DNA of 64,000 nt from Erythrophleum ivorense. Lineage: Eukaryota > Streptophyta > Magnoliopsida > Fabales > Fabaceae. This document shows positions 36,469 through 49,510 of the stretch, piece after piece. Below the pieces are notes generated by a model. The model saw nothing but the letters and a program-made list of their open reading frames with translations, was not told where the DNA came from and ran no database searches. Made by a program: the position numbers and the translations under genes. The stretch covers positions 992,001-1,056,000 of the forward strand of contig JAIUCV010000231.1 of assembly GCA_026724425.1 (NCBI GenBank). Reading direction: 5' to 3'. The first letter of the stretch is position 1. Each line of letters begins with the position of its first letter.

Positions 36469-37288
36469 GTGACATGTGGTGGAGTTAATTGACATGTGGT
36501 GCAATCAAAACTTCTATAAACAAACTGAGAATTGAAGTAGTTGAAGAAGAGAAAGAGTTTTAAGGAAGTTGAGCACTAATTTTCTATCCTTTTTGCCAAC
36601 CAAGAAAATGAGCTCAAATTCCTCACTCTATGCTCCCTTCTTCAACTTTTTGTTTTGCATACTCTATTGTTTGTAGCTATACTTGTAAATTTTACAAATT
36701 CCCATAGCTTTAGAATTTTTGCCTCATTTTAACTTGACTGTACTACATTTAATTATCTGCCATAATTTAGTGGTAGGTTTTTTTATTTCTTTTTCTATCA
36801 GTAGCATCTAGCATCCTTAACTTCTTGTCTATTTGGCTATTACTATTCCATATTACAAATTAAGGTAATCAAGTTCACAATATTCACTGAAAATAATCCA
36901 ACTGACAAAGAATTTAAATAATTCTTGTAAATTAATGATTTAGTCGATAGAAAAAAATATGGTCTGGTACTCAGTAATAGCAAAATAATAAATAGACTAA
37001 AATACAAAATAAAATTTAAGGGTAGTGTAATTCATCTTCATTAAATTTAAAAGTTAAGTATAAACTTTTTAAACTATCAAAAGTTAATTTATCTTCATGA
37101 AAAAGTTATGTTTGACAAAATTAAAAGTTTAATATCTTTATCTTTTTGCCACTAGAAGTCTTTTGATTAACCGTGTTTTGCATTCTTGTTTAGATGAGGC
37201 AGGTGTGACTTTAGAGGAAGAAATAAGTTATGGGCAGGTTGAAGCAGTAGAAGGTCTTAGATCTTCTGGCATTTGCCAAGGTGATTAA
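36469..37288 (+). other. Candidate captured promoter and small split gene in the CACTA element
   Basis: Two copies of tgacatgtggtg (36470 and 36490) precede CTATAAA at 36514-36520. The first ATG, at 36608, opens a 22-codon frame MSSNSSLYAPFFNFLFCILY.. that looks like a short hydrophobic leader, closed by TAG at 36674. At 37193 a pyrimidine-rich tract ends in TAG, a good 3' splice site, before an open frame EAGVTLEEEISYGQVEAVEG.. ending in TAA at 37286. Together these resemble pieces of a small host gene picked up by the transposon. A donor site joining them was not identified and I know no matching family. Confidence 0.3.
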
Positions 37289-40242
37289 GAGATTAAAGGA
37301 ATGATTCTTCATCAGTATAATGGCTATCTAAAAAAGTTATTAAAGAAAAGGAAAAGTCGTAAGCTACCAAAGGACACAAGACACATAACAATTAACAATT
37401 TGCCATGTTATAGTGACTATTTAAGAAAGGAGTTCTTCATTAGCATTATTTCTGTTGTTTTTGGCTTTATCAATGCAAGTTTAGTAAGCTCTTAACAATT
37501 ATTCATATATAATTTAATTTCTCAGTCACATAAAAAAAAGGATGGTTTAATGAGTTGGAAGAAGGTGCAAGCGCATTCAATAGAGATGTGCACCATGTGT
37601 AGTTAATCTGAATAGAATTTTTGAGTTTTATTTATTTATTTGTGATTTTCAATTATGGTCTCTAACAATAAGACACATAGTCACACTAGAAATTTTTATA
37701 TACTTGTTCTAAGCTAAGTGTAAGGCGTCAACAAAAGTATACCAAAACGGTTGAGAATAGTCACATGTAAACACCTACTTTTATTAGACCATTATTTTAA
37801 TTAGGTGTTTGATTATGGATATATAATGCCTAATAATCTGAAATAAATGGTTCAAATGATGAATTAAGAGACATGTAGGGGGAGGAAAAACTGAAGCTAT
37901 CAGAAATGAGCAAATTGAGTCAGAAGTAGATAAATAATTAGTTTATCAATAAAAGGAAATGGCATTGGGAACTATCTTTTTTTTTCTATTTCTTTCCTAC
38001 TCACACAGCACTAGTAAACAACAATCATGTCTAAAACAGCCAAACCCCAGAGACCACAATGGATACAGACTTGGAATAAACAAAAAGTTTCTTTGATTTG
38101 TAACCCACTTCAATGCCTCTCAATAAAAAGTCTAAAACTCCAAAATTTTTTTTTAGTGTGTTGATAATTTTAGCAGTCCTTCTTCCTCAGATCTAAAAAA
38201 CCCCAAAACTCACTGTTGTTGGAAGGCGAGATTTTGCTCAACTTTAATGCGTCTAGGGCTTTTTTCCCATCTAGGCATTATTCAAAGGCCTTTTTTTTAA
38301 TTTTTTTGCTACAACTATTCGAACTCCCTCTTTTACAATTGTTTTGCTGTAGCTATTCAAAAGTTTTATTATTTTTATTGTTCTAACACAAGATTGGACG
38401 AATTGGTGTGGGTATGAGTAAAAGAATATATTTTTCAATTATACTTTTACAAGTGTCTTTTTCTAAAGGTAGATTTGTCAATAATTATTATTTATTTGTA
38501 TAAAAAGGTACAAAGTAAATTATTACTTTAATTTTTTTAAATAATACTTTTAATTAAAATTTTTAAACACTTAATTATTTCATTTTTAATGTTAAAAATA
38601 AAAATCTTTTTATCAAGATTTTTCTAATAGAAACAAATCACGTGGAGCACCTAATTTTACATGGCATGAATATAAATGAAGTTCTTGTTGCTGACTTGAC
38701 GAAGAGGCAAGTACATTCAATATGGTCCATATGGGAAGAACCCCTAGGTTTCCCAAAAACTTTCTTTTTTGTTCTTTTTTTTTAACTTACATTAATAAAT
38801 GCTCAAAAGTAGCTAGAGTCACATAAAAGGTATATCAAACATGTGTTTGATTATTTAATTCCGAGATCCACACATGTCATTCAACTTTGTGTTTGCCATT
38901 TTGAATGTGTATGATTATTAAACATTTAATTGCCATTAAAATATATCTTAACAAAATATCAGGTAATTCAAAATAATTATAATATCAAATCTAATAGTGC
39001 ATGTTTATGTGGTAATTTTATCTTTTTTAATGAGTTGTTGTAAAGGTAATATTACAAATAAAAGACCTTTAAAATATTATAATATCAATTCACTTAAAAA
39101 ATATTAATTTATTTCTCTTTATCAAATGCTTATGTTAACGTGACCCAATGGATAGGGAAGATATATGTTTTGGCCTTTAGGAGTGAAGATATAAATATGT
39201 TTTATCTTTAAATATTTTTAATTTCATTATTTATATTATATATCATTTAACAATTAATTTTATTATTACTTATTACATTCTTAATTGATTTAAATTTCTT
39301 ATTAACTTGAAATAAGATTATTAATTATTAATAGTAATATTTATTATTAAATTTGTTAACAAAGTGTTAATGATTTTTATCAAATAATTAATATTAAAAA
39401 GAAAGTCCTAAAATTACATTATTGAAATTTTTTATCCATTTCATTGCATCAACTAGACAAAATAAATTTACTAATAAATATTAGTAAATTTTAAATATTT
39501 TGTTGTTATTACATGCACGTTAAAATGTTTAAGACATCATTTTTTAATTGAAAAAAACCCATGATTAAAATTTAAGAATTTTTCATATTTAACTTATAGT
39601 ATTCTCAAACTATATTAAGATTTTACCGTCATTAAAAAAAAACAAAGGGTTTAGTTATAATAAATTAGAAAAAATTAATATTGAAATGAAATAAAATTAA
39701 CCAAATTAAAAATTTGTATTATAATTATAAATAATATATTTTTTTTTGTTATTTCTTATATTATATATGTGCAATATATAATTTTGTGTTATATTATTTT
39801 CTTTTGAGCTATATATATATATATATATATATATTGAACAATACATAGTATAACTAAAACTAACTTCTTGTACAATCAACTAAATTGTCAATAACTTGCT
39901 TTAAACATTTTCCTTCGAGTCTCAATGATGCCACAATTCCTGATTGAGGTTCAAAAGTTAGTGATTTCAAGGCTAAAGAGCTTGGTAATACTTTGATATC
40001 TAAACTTAATAAACAAACACACTAAGACTCAATAATAATTTGAGTAGTAAATTTGGTTGTAATTTTTTTAAAACCTAATAGTAAGTAATATTAATTTTAG
40101 TTATTAGAAATAATTTAAATTTTTAAATTTTTTATTATAAAATTTAAAAAATTTAAATTTTTAGATATAATTTTTCTCAAATAAAATAAATATTTAGCAA
40201 CCAAGATGAAAGAGAGTGAGAGTGACAAATGCTGCTTGAGCT
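37289..40242. other. CACTA interior, AT-rich, no gene seen
   Basis: No transposase motif was found. The 64-codon frame at 37301-37495 is Lys-rich and unsupported. An (AT)n run lies at 39811-39834. Confidence 0.5.
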
Positions 40243-40335
40243 TTTCATAATAATAATAATAATAATAATATCCATAACATCCATAATAAAATAATGATTT
40301 AAGAGAGAGAGAGAGAGATAGAGAGAGAGAGAGAA
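40243..40335. repeat. TAA and GA microsatellites
   Basis: A (TAA/ATA)n run at 40248-40270 is followed by an interrupted (GA)n run at 40303-40334. Confidence 0.85.
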
Positions 40336-42365
40336 AGAAATAGAAGCAGCTTTAAAGCACTATAACCAAGGCCATCTACTATCATACAAGCTAACATTCA
40401 CTTTTTTCTTTTCTTGTTAATCCATTATTGTAAACATCATATTTTATTTGGGTCGCTTTTTCCTCTTGTTTATTGTTAAAAGGCAATTAAATCATCATAG
40501 ACAAAATACGTATTCTTATCTTTACTTGTTCCTTATGCAAAAACATTAAAAAATTATGGCCTGTTTGATTTAATTTTTTAGAACAATTTTTTTGTTTTTA
40601 AAATTAAAAAAACAAAAAAACATGTTTGATTAATTGTTTTTAATAATTTGTTTCAAAAAACAAAAAATAGGATATGTGTTCGAGAAGCTAAAAAATGGAA
40701 ACATGTTATATATGTTTTATCATTCTCAACACTGGAAAACAAGGGAAAAAGCAGAGAATAAACACACTCATTAATGGCAAATTTTGTAAATAGCATAAAA
40801 CTGAAACAACCCTAAAATCGCACAGCTCGTTCAGCAATGGAAATCAGAATCGAAGATGCTTCTCTGCTCCTGGTCGCCAATCCGTTGCTGCCGCATCCAT
40901 GGAAGTCGTCCAGCATCCAGTCACTGGTTCTTCCTGCCAATTCGTCGCTGTTGCCTTCAATTCCTCGTCAGTTCATCATCGTTGCTGAGCCTTCGAGTTT
41001 GTCCTTGCTCGCTGTGTTGTTGCTCACGTTCTGTTCTGCATCATTCTGCATTAAGCTTCTTCTTCCAGCTTCAGTTTCGCACACTAGGTTTAGCTCGGCT
41101 TTGATCTTCCATTTTTCATTCCACTATCTTCCTTCCATTGCTGGTTTAACTTAATTGAAACAAACATAGTTCATTCACTGTCTAAATGATTTTCGTGGAA
41201 TTAAATTGGCTGGGTGCTGCTGTGATTCGAAGAATAATTTTGTGTCTATTATTTATGCTGGTTATGAGCTCCTGCAGTGTTTGTTAAAAGCTGGTTTGTT
41301 TCAACCGTGTAGAGCTTAGTAGACAACCTCAGCCGTGTATGTGGGTATATGCTATCATAATGTGTAATAAGCATATTTTTGTTTCCTGTTGTAGAATTCT
41401 GAGCTTAGCCATTTTTTGTTAGCTTAGTGAGGTTGATTTTAAGGTGTAAATAAAAATTTACTTGATTTTCGAATGAATTTAATTCTGGTTTTTAATTTTG
41501 AATGCCATTCTCGTTGTTTTTTAATCACCAGTACTCTTCTTGTTAATTAAATTAAATCACGGATACAATATAGACAAGGATTTTACACACAAAGAGAGAG
41601 AGATTAAGAGAGAAGGGAGTCATGTGTCTGTTAAAAGCATAAAGGAATCGAAATATTTGGTGGTGAGGATGAATCTGGGAGATATAATTAAAATATGAAG
41701 GAGAGGTTATGATGCAAAACTTGAATACATAAGAATAATAAAGGGCGGTCGATGATGTTGCTTAGAATAATGATATCAATCGATGTAGTGGGCTATTATA
41801 TTGTAATTGAATGGAAGGAAGAAAGAAGATTAATATATATATATATATCATGTGGTGTAATGTAATGGAAAATGAATGAATTAGAAGGAATGAGGATAGA
41901 TGATAAATAGTGCATTGCTATTGTTATTATTAATTACTTGTCATTATATTGTAATTATCTTTTTATTTTTTTTATTTGGAAAGATGGGTTTGTTATTGGT
42001 AGATAGAGTAGTTTGAGATTAATGAGTTCTATCAGAATTAAATCTACAAGCTTATTAATTAAATATACTAGAATTATAGATGCAATAACTAATGAAAACC
42101 AGTCCAAAATATATTATTTCAGTCCTATGTTAATATATTTGAGCAACAACTATGATCAATAGTTTACTTGTAATATGTTTAAATAATTTCAATCCTATCT
42201 CAATTATATATTTTTGTTTGATGTTTAAATATGATTGTTTGTTTGGTGAACAAGATTTGAGTTATTTTCTTATGTTGTGTTAAAATAAATCTTGCACATA
42301 ATCAATTATTTATGCTCTTTTCTTTACTTTTATTCTCTAATGTGTTCTTATACATTATATTATAG

Positions 42366-43357
42366 ATGGCAACCAGTGGGACAATAGAAGCTTCAAACAA
42401 TTCAATTTGGCCAAAGCATATTATTAAATGCTACATAGATATTATGCTTGAAGAAGTTATCAAGGGAAACATGAGCAATGGTGTGTTTAGCCTAAAAGTT
42501 TGGAAGTGTATGTTACAAAAATTAAATGCTAAGAGTGGACGGTCTTTTAATTTGAAACAAATCAAGCAAAAGTTCAATAGGTTGCGAGCAAAACAGAGAA
42601 TTTTCTCTATTGATACAACATATTGGATTTGGCTGGGATGCTGAAAGTAACACAGTTACTACAGAAGAGGAGGTTTGGAGGAATTATATTCTGGTATGTA
42701 ATCATTTTAAATTAATTTTCTAGATAATTGGTGTATATTAGATTATTTATTGTGTATTTTTTTTGTAGGTACATCCTGAGGCTGCTCAATACAAAAAGCA
42801 AGGATTGGAACATTATAATTTGTTAGGCATCATTTTTAACAGAAGCACCGCTACAGGAATTCTTCATCATTCATCTACACAAGATCCACCAAACTCAAGA
42901 TGAGAATGAACTTGAAAATGAGTATATTAGTGGAAGAATTCATGTGGGTGTTCATAGGGATGATGATGATGATGATGTTCCAAAAACAATTGAGCGGGTT
43001 ACACGTAGTGGAAAACGTGTTGTTGAACTCCATGATCGAAAGAAAAAAGAAGAAGGAAAGTTTAATCAATTGGGAGAGACCATTAAGGCATTGATTGAGG
43101 TTTCTAAGGCAAGGCCAGAAGTTCAACTTGCTAAAGCTAAGAGGTTAAGGGCGAAGAGGATGGAAGCTAGTAGCACAGGAGTCACATCATCTGATTGTTC
43201 CATTGCTAGATGTGTATCTGTTCTTGATGAGATTGAGGGTGTATCTGATGATATTTATGTCAAGGCAATGGATAAGTTTACTGATGCCAATTGGAGGGAG
43301 TTATTTATGGCAGTACCTCTAGATAGGAAAAAAGCATGGTTGAATAGATTGATATGA
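42366..43357 (+). pseudogene. Harbinger ORF1: Myb/SANT-like DNA-binding protein, frameshifted
   Basis: ORF1 proteins of PIF/Harbinger elements bind the termini and assist transposase import. The frame from ATG 42366 has the domain WPKHIIKCYIDIMLEEVIKG, then SGRSFNLKQIKQKFNRLRAK. A one-base loss near 42598 shifts the frame; the next frame continues through GFGWDAESNTVT and EEEVWRNYIL. An intron 42694-42768 has GT..AG ends, followed by HPEAAQYKKQGLEHYNLLG. One extra base near 42896-42900 shifts again into DENELENEY, then a six-Asp run and a basic region, ending FMAVPLDRKKAWLNRLI at 43357. Otherwise the gene is complete, so inactivation seems recent relative to its overall preservation. Confidence 0.85.
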
Positions 43358-43560
43358 CTTGTGTTTGTTAGTAGTTTCTATGTTATGTGTTGACTAAATA
43401 TCTTTTTTAAATGTTTGGTTGTTGAAACTTTTAATTTTACAATTAGTTATGTATCGGATGTTGAAAGAAAAAGTTTAATATGACTTGTTTGATTAGTTAT
43501 AAATGTTATTATGTAATTTGTATTGGTTGTTTATGTATTGCATGTTGAATGGTGATTAAA

Positions 43561-43581
43561 GGCCTGTTTGATTGTGTTTTG
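43561..43581 (+). repeat. Internal copy of the Harbinger terminal repeat
   Basis: GGCCTGTTTGATTGTGTTTT followed by G matches the right terminus (reading inward from 45465) at about 20 of 21 positions. The true left terminus shares only the first 13. It lies between ORF1 and the transposase and is in the orientation of a left end. Confidence 0.75.
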
Positions 43582-43609
43582 GTGTTTACTTCAACAGACT
43601 TTGTGTGCA

Positions 43610-45033
43610 ATGAACGTAGGAGATAACTTTTCCGATTGTGAAACTAACACTATTCACGGATCTATATCTTCATTTGATTCAAGTGAAGATGAGAGTGAAT
43701 TAGCAGAGTTACTATTAATTACTATGATATGTGAGTATGAAAGTAAGTTCCTTAATAAGGTTCCAGTTCGTACATCTGCACTTACAGGACAAGAATTTAT
43801 TAATGAACTCCTACAAGGATCAGGAACTGAATGTTATAAATTGTTATGAATGGAAAAGTCATGTTTTATTAATTTTCGTAATGAGTTGAGGAGTTCCAAT
43901 TATATATAGGATTCAAGAGATTTGTTATTGGAAGAGAAAGTTGCAATGTTTTTATACATTATAGGACATAATCTTAGACAAAGAGTAGTTGCAAATCGAT
44001 TCCAACATTCCATGCAAAACTGTTTCTTATTATTTTAAGAAAGTGTTACAAGCAGTATATCGATTGGGGAAAGAACTCATAAAACAAGAGACTACAGAAT
44101 TACCTAACCATATTAAAGATGACCCAAAATATTTTTCCTGGTTCAAGGTAAGTTTTTTGTTATTAATTTTGCCATGATATTATTTATATTATCATAAATG
44201 TTATTAATTATATTATCATTGAATCTGGATTGTGTTGGTGCAATTGAGGGTACGCATATAAGCGCTTGGTCGCCGGCTGAAAAGCAAGCATCATGCAGAG
44301 GACGGAAAGTAGTAGTCACACAAAATGTTATGTGCATATATGATTTTAATATGATGTTTACTTACGTTTATTCAGGTTGGGAAGGTAGTGCACATGATGC
44401 AAAGGTTTTATTAGATGCAATAACCAATTCTAAAGCAAATTTCCCGTGGCCAGCTGAGGTATTATTCGAAGTAAAATGTTTAACATGTCATTGGTCTTCT
44501 TGTTTATCTAACTTAGATGAATTTTTGAATGAATATAATAAATCAGTTTTTTGGTTATTGTTTTATAAGATCATTTTATCTTGTGAATTTTGGATATCCT
44601 TGCACTGGAGGTTTTCTTCCACCATACAAAGGTGAAAGATATCATGCACAAGAATATCAAGGAAGAGATCGTCGACCAACGAGTGCTAAAGAGCTTTTCA
44701 ATTTTAGACATTCATGTTTAAGAATGACCATTGAGCGTTGTTTTGAAGTATTGAAGGCTCGATTTCCAATTTTAAAATTAATGCCACAATACAAGCCTTC
44801 AAGACAAATGTCTTATTATGGTAGCATGTTGTGCAATTCATAATTATATACGTAAGAGTAGTAAACGTGATATGCTATTTAATGAATGGGAGAATATGAA
44901 TTCTGAACAAGTAGACGAATTAATTGGAAATACAAATGTAGGAAGTACAAGTTATAATGTGGATAACTTGTCAAGACTATCAGATGAAAGTGCAGTAGAG
45001 ATGGCATCAATTCGTGATCATATTGCAGCTTAG
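43610..45033 (+). pseudogene. Harbinger DDE transposase (ALP1/HARBI1-like), inactivated
   Basis: This is the nuclease/transposase of the element. Recognisable parts are EEKVAMFLYIIGHNLRQRVV, RFQHSMQ, KKVLQAVYRLGKELIK, the first catalytic block CVGAIEGTHISAWSP, the second MMFTYVYSGWEGSAHDAKVL, GFLPPYKGERYHAQEY and the third RMTIERCFEVLKARFPIL, then ACCAIHNYIR. Breaks are TGA at 43847, TAG at 43907, an extra A in the run at 44016-44019, a frame change near 44818, and a first intron (44148-44227) whose acceptor reads TG rather than AG. A second intron begins at 44459. The first acidic residue of the DDE triad is Glu (codon 44246) instead of the usual Asp; Asp (44396) and Glu (44733) are kept. 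Confidence 0.88.
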
Positions 45034-45513
45034 ATGTGGCTACAATATAACAATCCTACTAATTAAATGTATTCTTATTCTATTTGTATAAGTCTTAGTT
45101 TTATTATTTTGATCAAAACAATGTGACACTGAATTTTTATTATATTATTCTCTTTTTATTTTATGCAAATTTTATCATTATTAATGTATTAATTGTATAT
45201 GGATAATCAATTATTATAAAAAATCATTTTAGTATTAATTATAAAAAAACAAGTTAATCAAACAAATTTTTTATTTTTTTATTCTCAAAACTTGTTTTCA
45301 CATCAATTTTTTCAAACAGATTTTTTTTTGTTTTTTATTTATTTTTTGAAACAATTATTCAAATAGATTTTTTATTTATTTTTTTGTTCCCAAAACTTAT
45401 TTTGCAGAATACTTCTACAGAACTATTTTAAGAACAAAAAAACTCAGAACACAATCAAACAGGCCCTTATATTTTCAATCTCATTGCCTAAGAAATAAAT
45501 AAAGAGTAGCAAC

Positions 45514-48500
45514 TGTGAATACCGTATTTTGTCTGAACAAATTACAAAAATAATAACAAAATCAAATTAGCAAATATACAAACAAAAAAAAAGAAAAGAA
45601 AGAAAATAGAAAATTAGGAGAAAATGAAAAACAAACAAACAAAAAATAAAAAAATTATTAAATTAAAAGCTTTGGAAAATAATAAAAAAATAAAAAAATT
45701 GAAAGAAGAAAATCAGAAAAAAAAAAAGCCCAAAGCCTCAAAAAAGAAAAGAAAAGAAAGAAAATAGAAAATTAGGAGAAAATAAAAGGAAAAAATACAA
45801 ATGAAAAATAAAAAATTATTAAACTAAAAGCTTTGGCAAACAATTAAAAAAAAACAGAAAGAAACAATCAGGAAAAGAAAGAGAAAAAATCCCAAAGCCT
45901 TAAAAAAAGGATGAAATTGTAAGGGACTGAAAAAAGGAAAAATCAAAAAAAAAGAAAAAAAAAAGAGAAGGAAATGTAGAATTTTCCGGTTACAAATTCT
46001 CTACAGGCTTACTAACCTAATTTTAAAAATCCAAGAAAAACAAGACTTCTCAAACAAAAGGATACAAAAAAAAATAGGGCCAATCTAAAGCCCAAATCCT
46101 CCTCCCTAATATAGGCTCATTTTACTAAACCTTAGCCAAATTCCCTTTCCTCTGGCGTGGCTTTGGCAGAAGAGAGAGGCAGCATACATAAGGCACAACT
46201 CTAGAGGGAGACACAGAGGAACACAAAAAGGAATTGCAGAACAGACAGGAGGCAGAGAATAGAGCACGAAAATAGAAAGAATCATCTAGCCTATCAGAGG
46301 GTCTGAATGGAGTAGTTCCCAGTAAGGGGCTCAAGGAGTTGACCTCCTCCTTATGTCGCCTTCACCATGGCAGGTCGGGAGAAAGAAACAAAAGACGGGA
46401 AGGGGGAGAGGAGATGACAGAGATAAAAAGGGACGCATCGAGGAAGAGATTGAGGAGAAAGGATGATTTTTCTGATAAAAGGGGGATTTTCAGACCAAAA
46501 GCGGGGGAGAAGGCTAGACAGAGATTTTCGGATTAAAGGAGGAGGCGAGAGGAATTTTTCTAATTCGGGAAAAGAGAGCATCAGAGGAAAAGAAGAATAG
46601 AGAAAGGCATGGGGGTTCTGCGTTGATCGAGGAGAAGAGAGGTCGAAAGCGAGAGAGGGGCTGAGACTGGAATAGAGAGCGAGAGAGATTGGGAGAAACA
46701 GAGAGAAGAAAGCAGGAAGATTCGGTGAAGGAAAAGCGAGGGTACATAGTGGATTGAGAGAGCTTGAGGGGAACCGGAGAGCTTTCGAATCAAGAGAGGC
46801 TGAAAGCGAGAGAATGAAAAATTGAGAGAGGCAGAGAGGAGTGAAAGATCGAGGGAAGGCAGAAATCGGGACTAAGAAGGAAGTGCGGGGAAGAACTCGT
46901 TTGTCCCCTGAAATCCTGAAGGTAAGTCGCGAATCTGGATTGCTGTCTTTGCTTGTCAATGGAATTTCCTTGTGATTGCTAATGGTCTGTGCTGGGAATG
47001 GAATACTGGATAGTACTCTCCTACCAAATAGTCGTGGGGGGAGTTCAAATACGCTACTTTGTATATATCTTAAGACACGCACAATAGGTGCTCGATGAAA
47101 TGCCTGATAGAAAGTGGAGTTGAGTTTTAGTGTTTGATCATGGTTACTAGAAAAAGGAGAGTCTAACAGAGTCATAATATGTTTGCTTTGGTTTTACCTT
47201 GCTGCTCTAGTAATTTTGAGTGTGATTATGGTTTGGTTCTTAACTTGAGATTGTAGGGAACATCCTATCCAGAGTTTACATGTTGCCTTAATGATTGGTG
47301 AGCGTGAATTGAGCTTAATTTTTGGTCCGAAAATGGACACAAATTCTGTTAAAATTTGATGGTGTATCCCCAATGTTGTGAGTTCAATCCTAACTTTGTT
47401 TTAATTCTATTTCATTTTCTATTTTTTATTTTGCTACGCCAAGTCTGTTTGAGCTCCTTGTTGTAACTTTGACGTTATTAGCATGATCCAATCCTTGTAT
47501 TGAGCATAATTTAACGCAGGAACCCTACTTATGCATTCTACTGTGTTATAGATGTGGCTTACTGTGGTTATTAATTTAACTCATGGCAGGTCATGGGATG
47601 ATAAACATGCTGACCTTGTGTATAAGTTTAAGGACGTTATGCTGCTTCATGAGTGAATAATATTTCATGGAAACTAATGCACATTTTGCTTTCTCTATGC
47701 GAGGCCCATGGCTTGGGAGCTCATAACTTGGTGATACGTCAGGGAAGATGCAATGAGGGACTTCAACGAATGAGCAGGGAAGATATTTTATTGTATTTTT
47801 ATCCATGAACTATAGATGATATGTGTAGTGTACTTCAAGAAAATCATGGGATGTACAATGGCACACACGCAATCATCAATTATTGTGGATCTGTAAGATA
47901 TATTATTTTTATTTTATTTTATTTTATTTTAATTTTTTTTAGAGTTGCCGTGTGGGATCTTGTATCTCCTCAGGCGTTTAGGGGGTCATCTAGGATTGTG
48001 TGTGACAATCAGTCTCCTTAGATACCTGGTTGGGTCATCAAGTGTTTTGGCATAAATTTTAGGCTTCAATAATTAACGCATAAAAAAGGGAGGGTTTCAA
48101 AACTAAATAAATAGTTTTTGTTTTTCAAAAAGAGAAAGTTCAAGTATTAATTAAAAATATACAATTTTGAGAAAATCAAATAAACTTTTTCTTTTTAAAA
48201 TAAAAAAAAACAAAAAACCAAAAAGACAAAAAAATAAGATGATTAATTTCCTTTTTAAACTTATGAATTCTTCTTAAATTTTTCTATTGAACAAAAATTC
48301 GAGATTTAAAAATATGCTTCATGAAAAAGAGAGTAAATAAAAAAAACAAAAAAACTGAAAGATAAAACAAAAACAAAAATATTGTCCTTAAGAAAATAAA
48401 TAAACAAAGCAAAAAAAAAGATAAAAATCCAAAAAATAAGCAAATCAATAATTAAAAAAATTGAAGACTAAAAGATTAAGGAGTAACCAACAAAAATAAA

Positions 48501-49510
48501 AAGGGTAAAGAAGTAGGATTAATTTAGTTTTTGCAAACTAAATCACTTCTAAAGTTATTTGTGAAAAACTCAAAAATGATTTTTATTTGTTTTCACTCAT
48601 CACTAAAAAAACAAACAAACAAACAAATAAAACAAGAAGTAAACAAAAACAAAACAAGACAAGCAAAGATAAATAAAAAAAAAAGAGGGGAAAGAAGAAA
48701 GAAAAAAACGAAAGCAAAAATGGTGGAAAAAAAAGAAAAATAAAAATACAGGAAAGGCAAAGAAGTAAAATTGACTTTGATCTTAGTAAATTAAAACATA
48801 TTAACTAATTCCAAATTCGTTTTATTTGCTAAAGGTGAAAGTAATTCTTACTTCCTTTTTCTTTCCTCTATTAAAAAAAATAGTGAAAATAAAAATAAAA
48901 ACAATAAATCATAACAAAAAAATTTTTTTAAAAAAACAAACAAAAATAAAAAAAATGAAAAAACATAGATAAAAACAAAAATCACAAAACCTAAAAAAAA
49001 CAAAAAACAAAAACAAAACAAACAAACCCATTCTTTTTCGAACTACGTGGACTTTGATCCCTTTGAAGGGTACGTAGGCTCTAGACTCTCATCTTAGGTC
49101 AAGTCTGCCCTTGTAAATAATTATTTTTTTTTAGTTTTTTTTCTCTTATTCTAAATTTTATTTCTTTAATTTCTTTTTCTTTTTACTCTTAATTTTATTT
49201 CATTTAATGTCTTTACTTCTTATTTTGCATATGATTTGTTAAGGAGAATTAAAATAGATTAAAGGCCATGGTAATTTTACACAATTAACTTAGGGTAATC
49301 GTTCTTAAGAACGAGTGTAGTGAAGTGCCTAATACCTTCCCCACTCACAATTGACTCCTGAATCCATTTTCTGGTTTGTAGACCATTTTCTAAACTAAAA
49401 AGGTTTTTTCTAAAATTTTACCTTTTGAAAAATAAAAATTTGGTGGCGACTCTACTACATTTAATTTTGATTTCGAAAAGCGTCACGCGGTCGCATTTTC
49501 GAGTGTAACA
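45514..49510 (+). mobile_element. Probable solo LTR of an Ogre/Tat-like Ty3/gypsy element (4.0 kb)
   Basis: The start TGTGAATACCGTATTTTGTC and the 3' end (aatttggtggcgactct at 49437, then gcgtcacgcggtcgcatttt and gagtgtaaca) are phrases I associate with LTRs of large plant gypsy elements. No gag-pol or second LTR is present. The interior has A-rich tracts (45580-46080, 48160-49030) and a GA-rich block (46350-46910); the 274-codon minus-strand frame there is a by-product of the purine bias. Target duplication is unclear: GCAAC precedes the start (45509-45513), and GCAAC occurs again only at 49522-49526, eleven bases beyond the expected end. Confidence 0.55.

Larger units (their letters stand above)
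40557..45466 (+). mobile_element. PIF/Harbinger transposon with ORF1 and transposase remnants (4.9 kb)
   Basis: The left end TGGCCTGTTTGATT and the right end, GGGCCTGTTTGATT on the other strand, are terminal inverted repeats. TTA at 40554-40556 and 45467-45469 is the 3-base target duplication typical of the superfamily. Inside are a Myb/SANT-like ORF1 and a DDE transposase, in the same orientation, both inactivated. The first 1.8 kb (40570-42365) is leader or promoter DNA with a Ser/Leu-rich 105-codon frame at 40837-41154 that I do not consider a gene. The element lies inside the CACTA transposon. Confidence 0.92.

Noticed and set aside
37301..37495. 64-codon Lys-rich plus-strand frame in the CACTA interior
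   Set aside because: No recognisable motif; unclear start; could at most be the untranslated 3' part of the captured block before it.
40837..41154. 105-codon Ser/Leu-rich plus-strand frame in the Harbinger leader
   Set aside because: No family likeness; an overlapping frame of similar quality exists; more likely untranslated leader DNA.
46351..47175. 274-codon open frame on the minus strand, the longest in the window
   Set aside because: Composition is almost only Ser, Leu, Pro and Phe, mirroring a GA-rich plus strand inside a probable LTR; no domain or start context.
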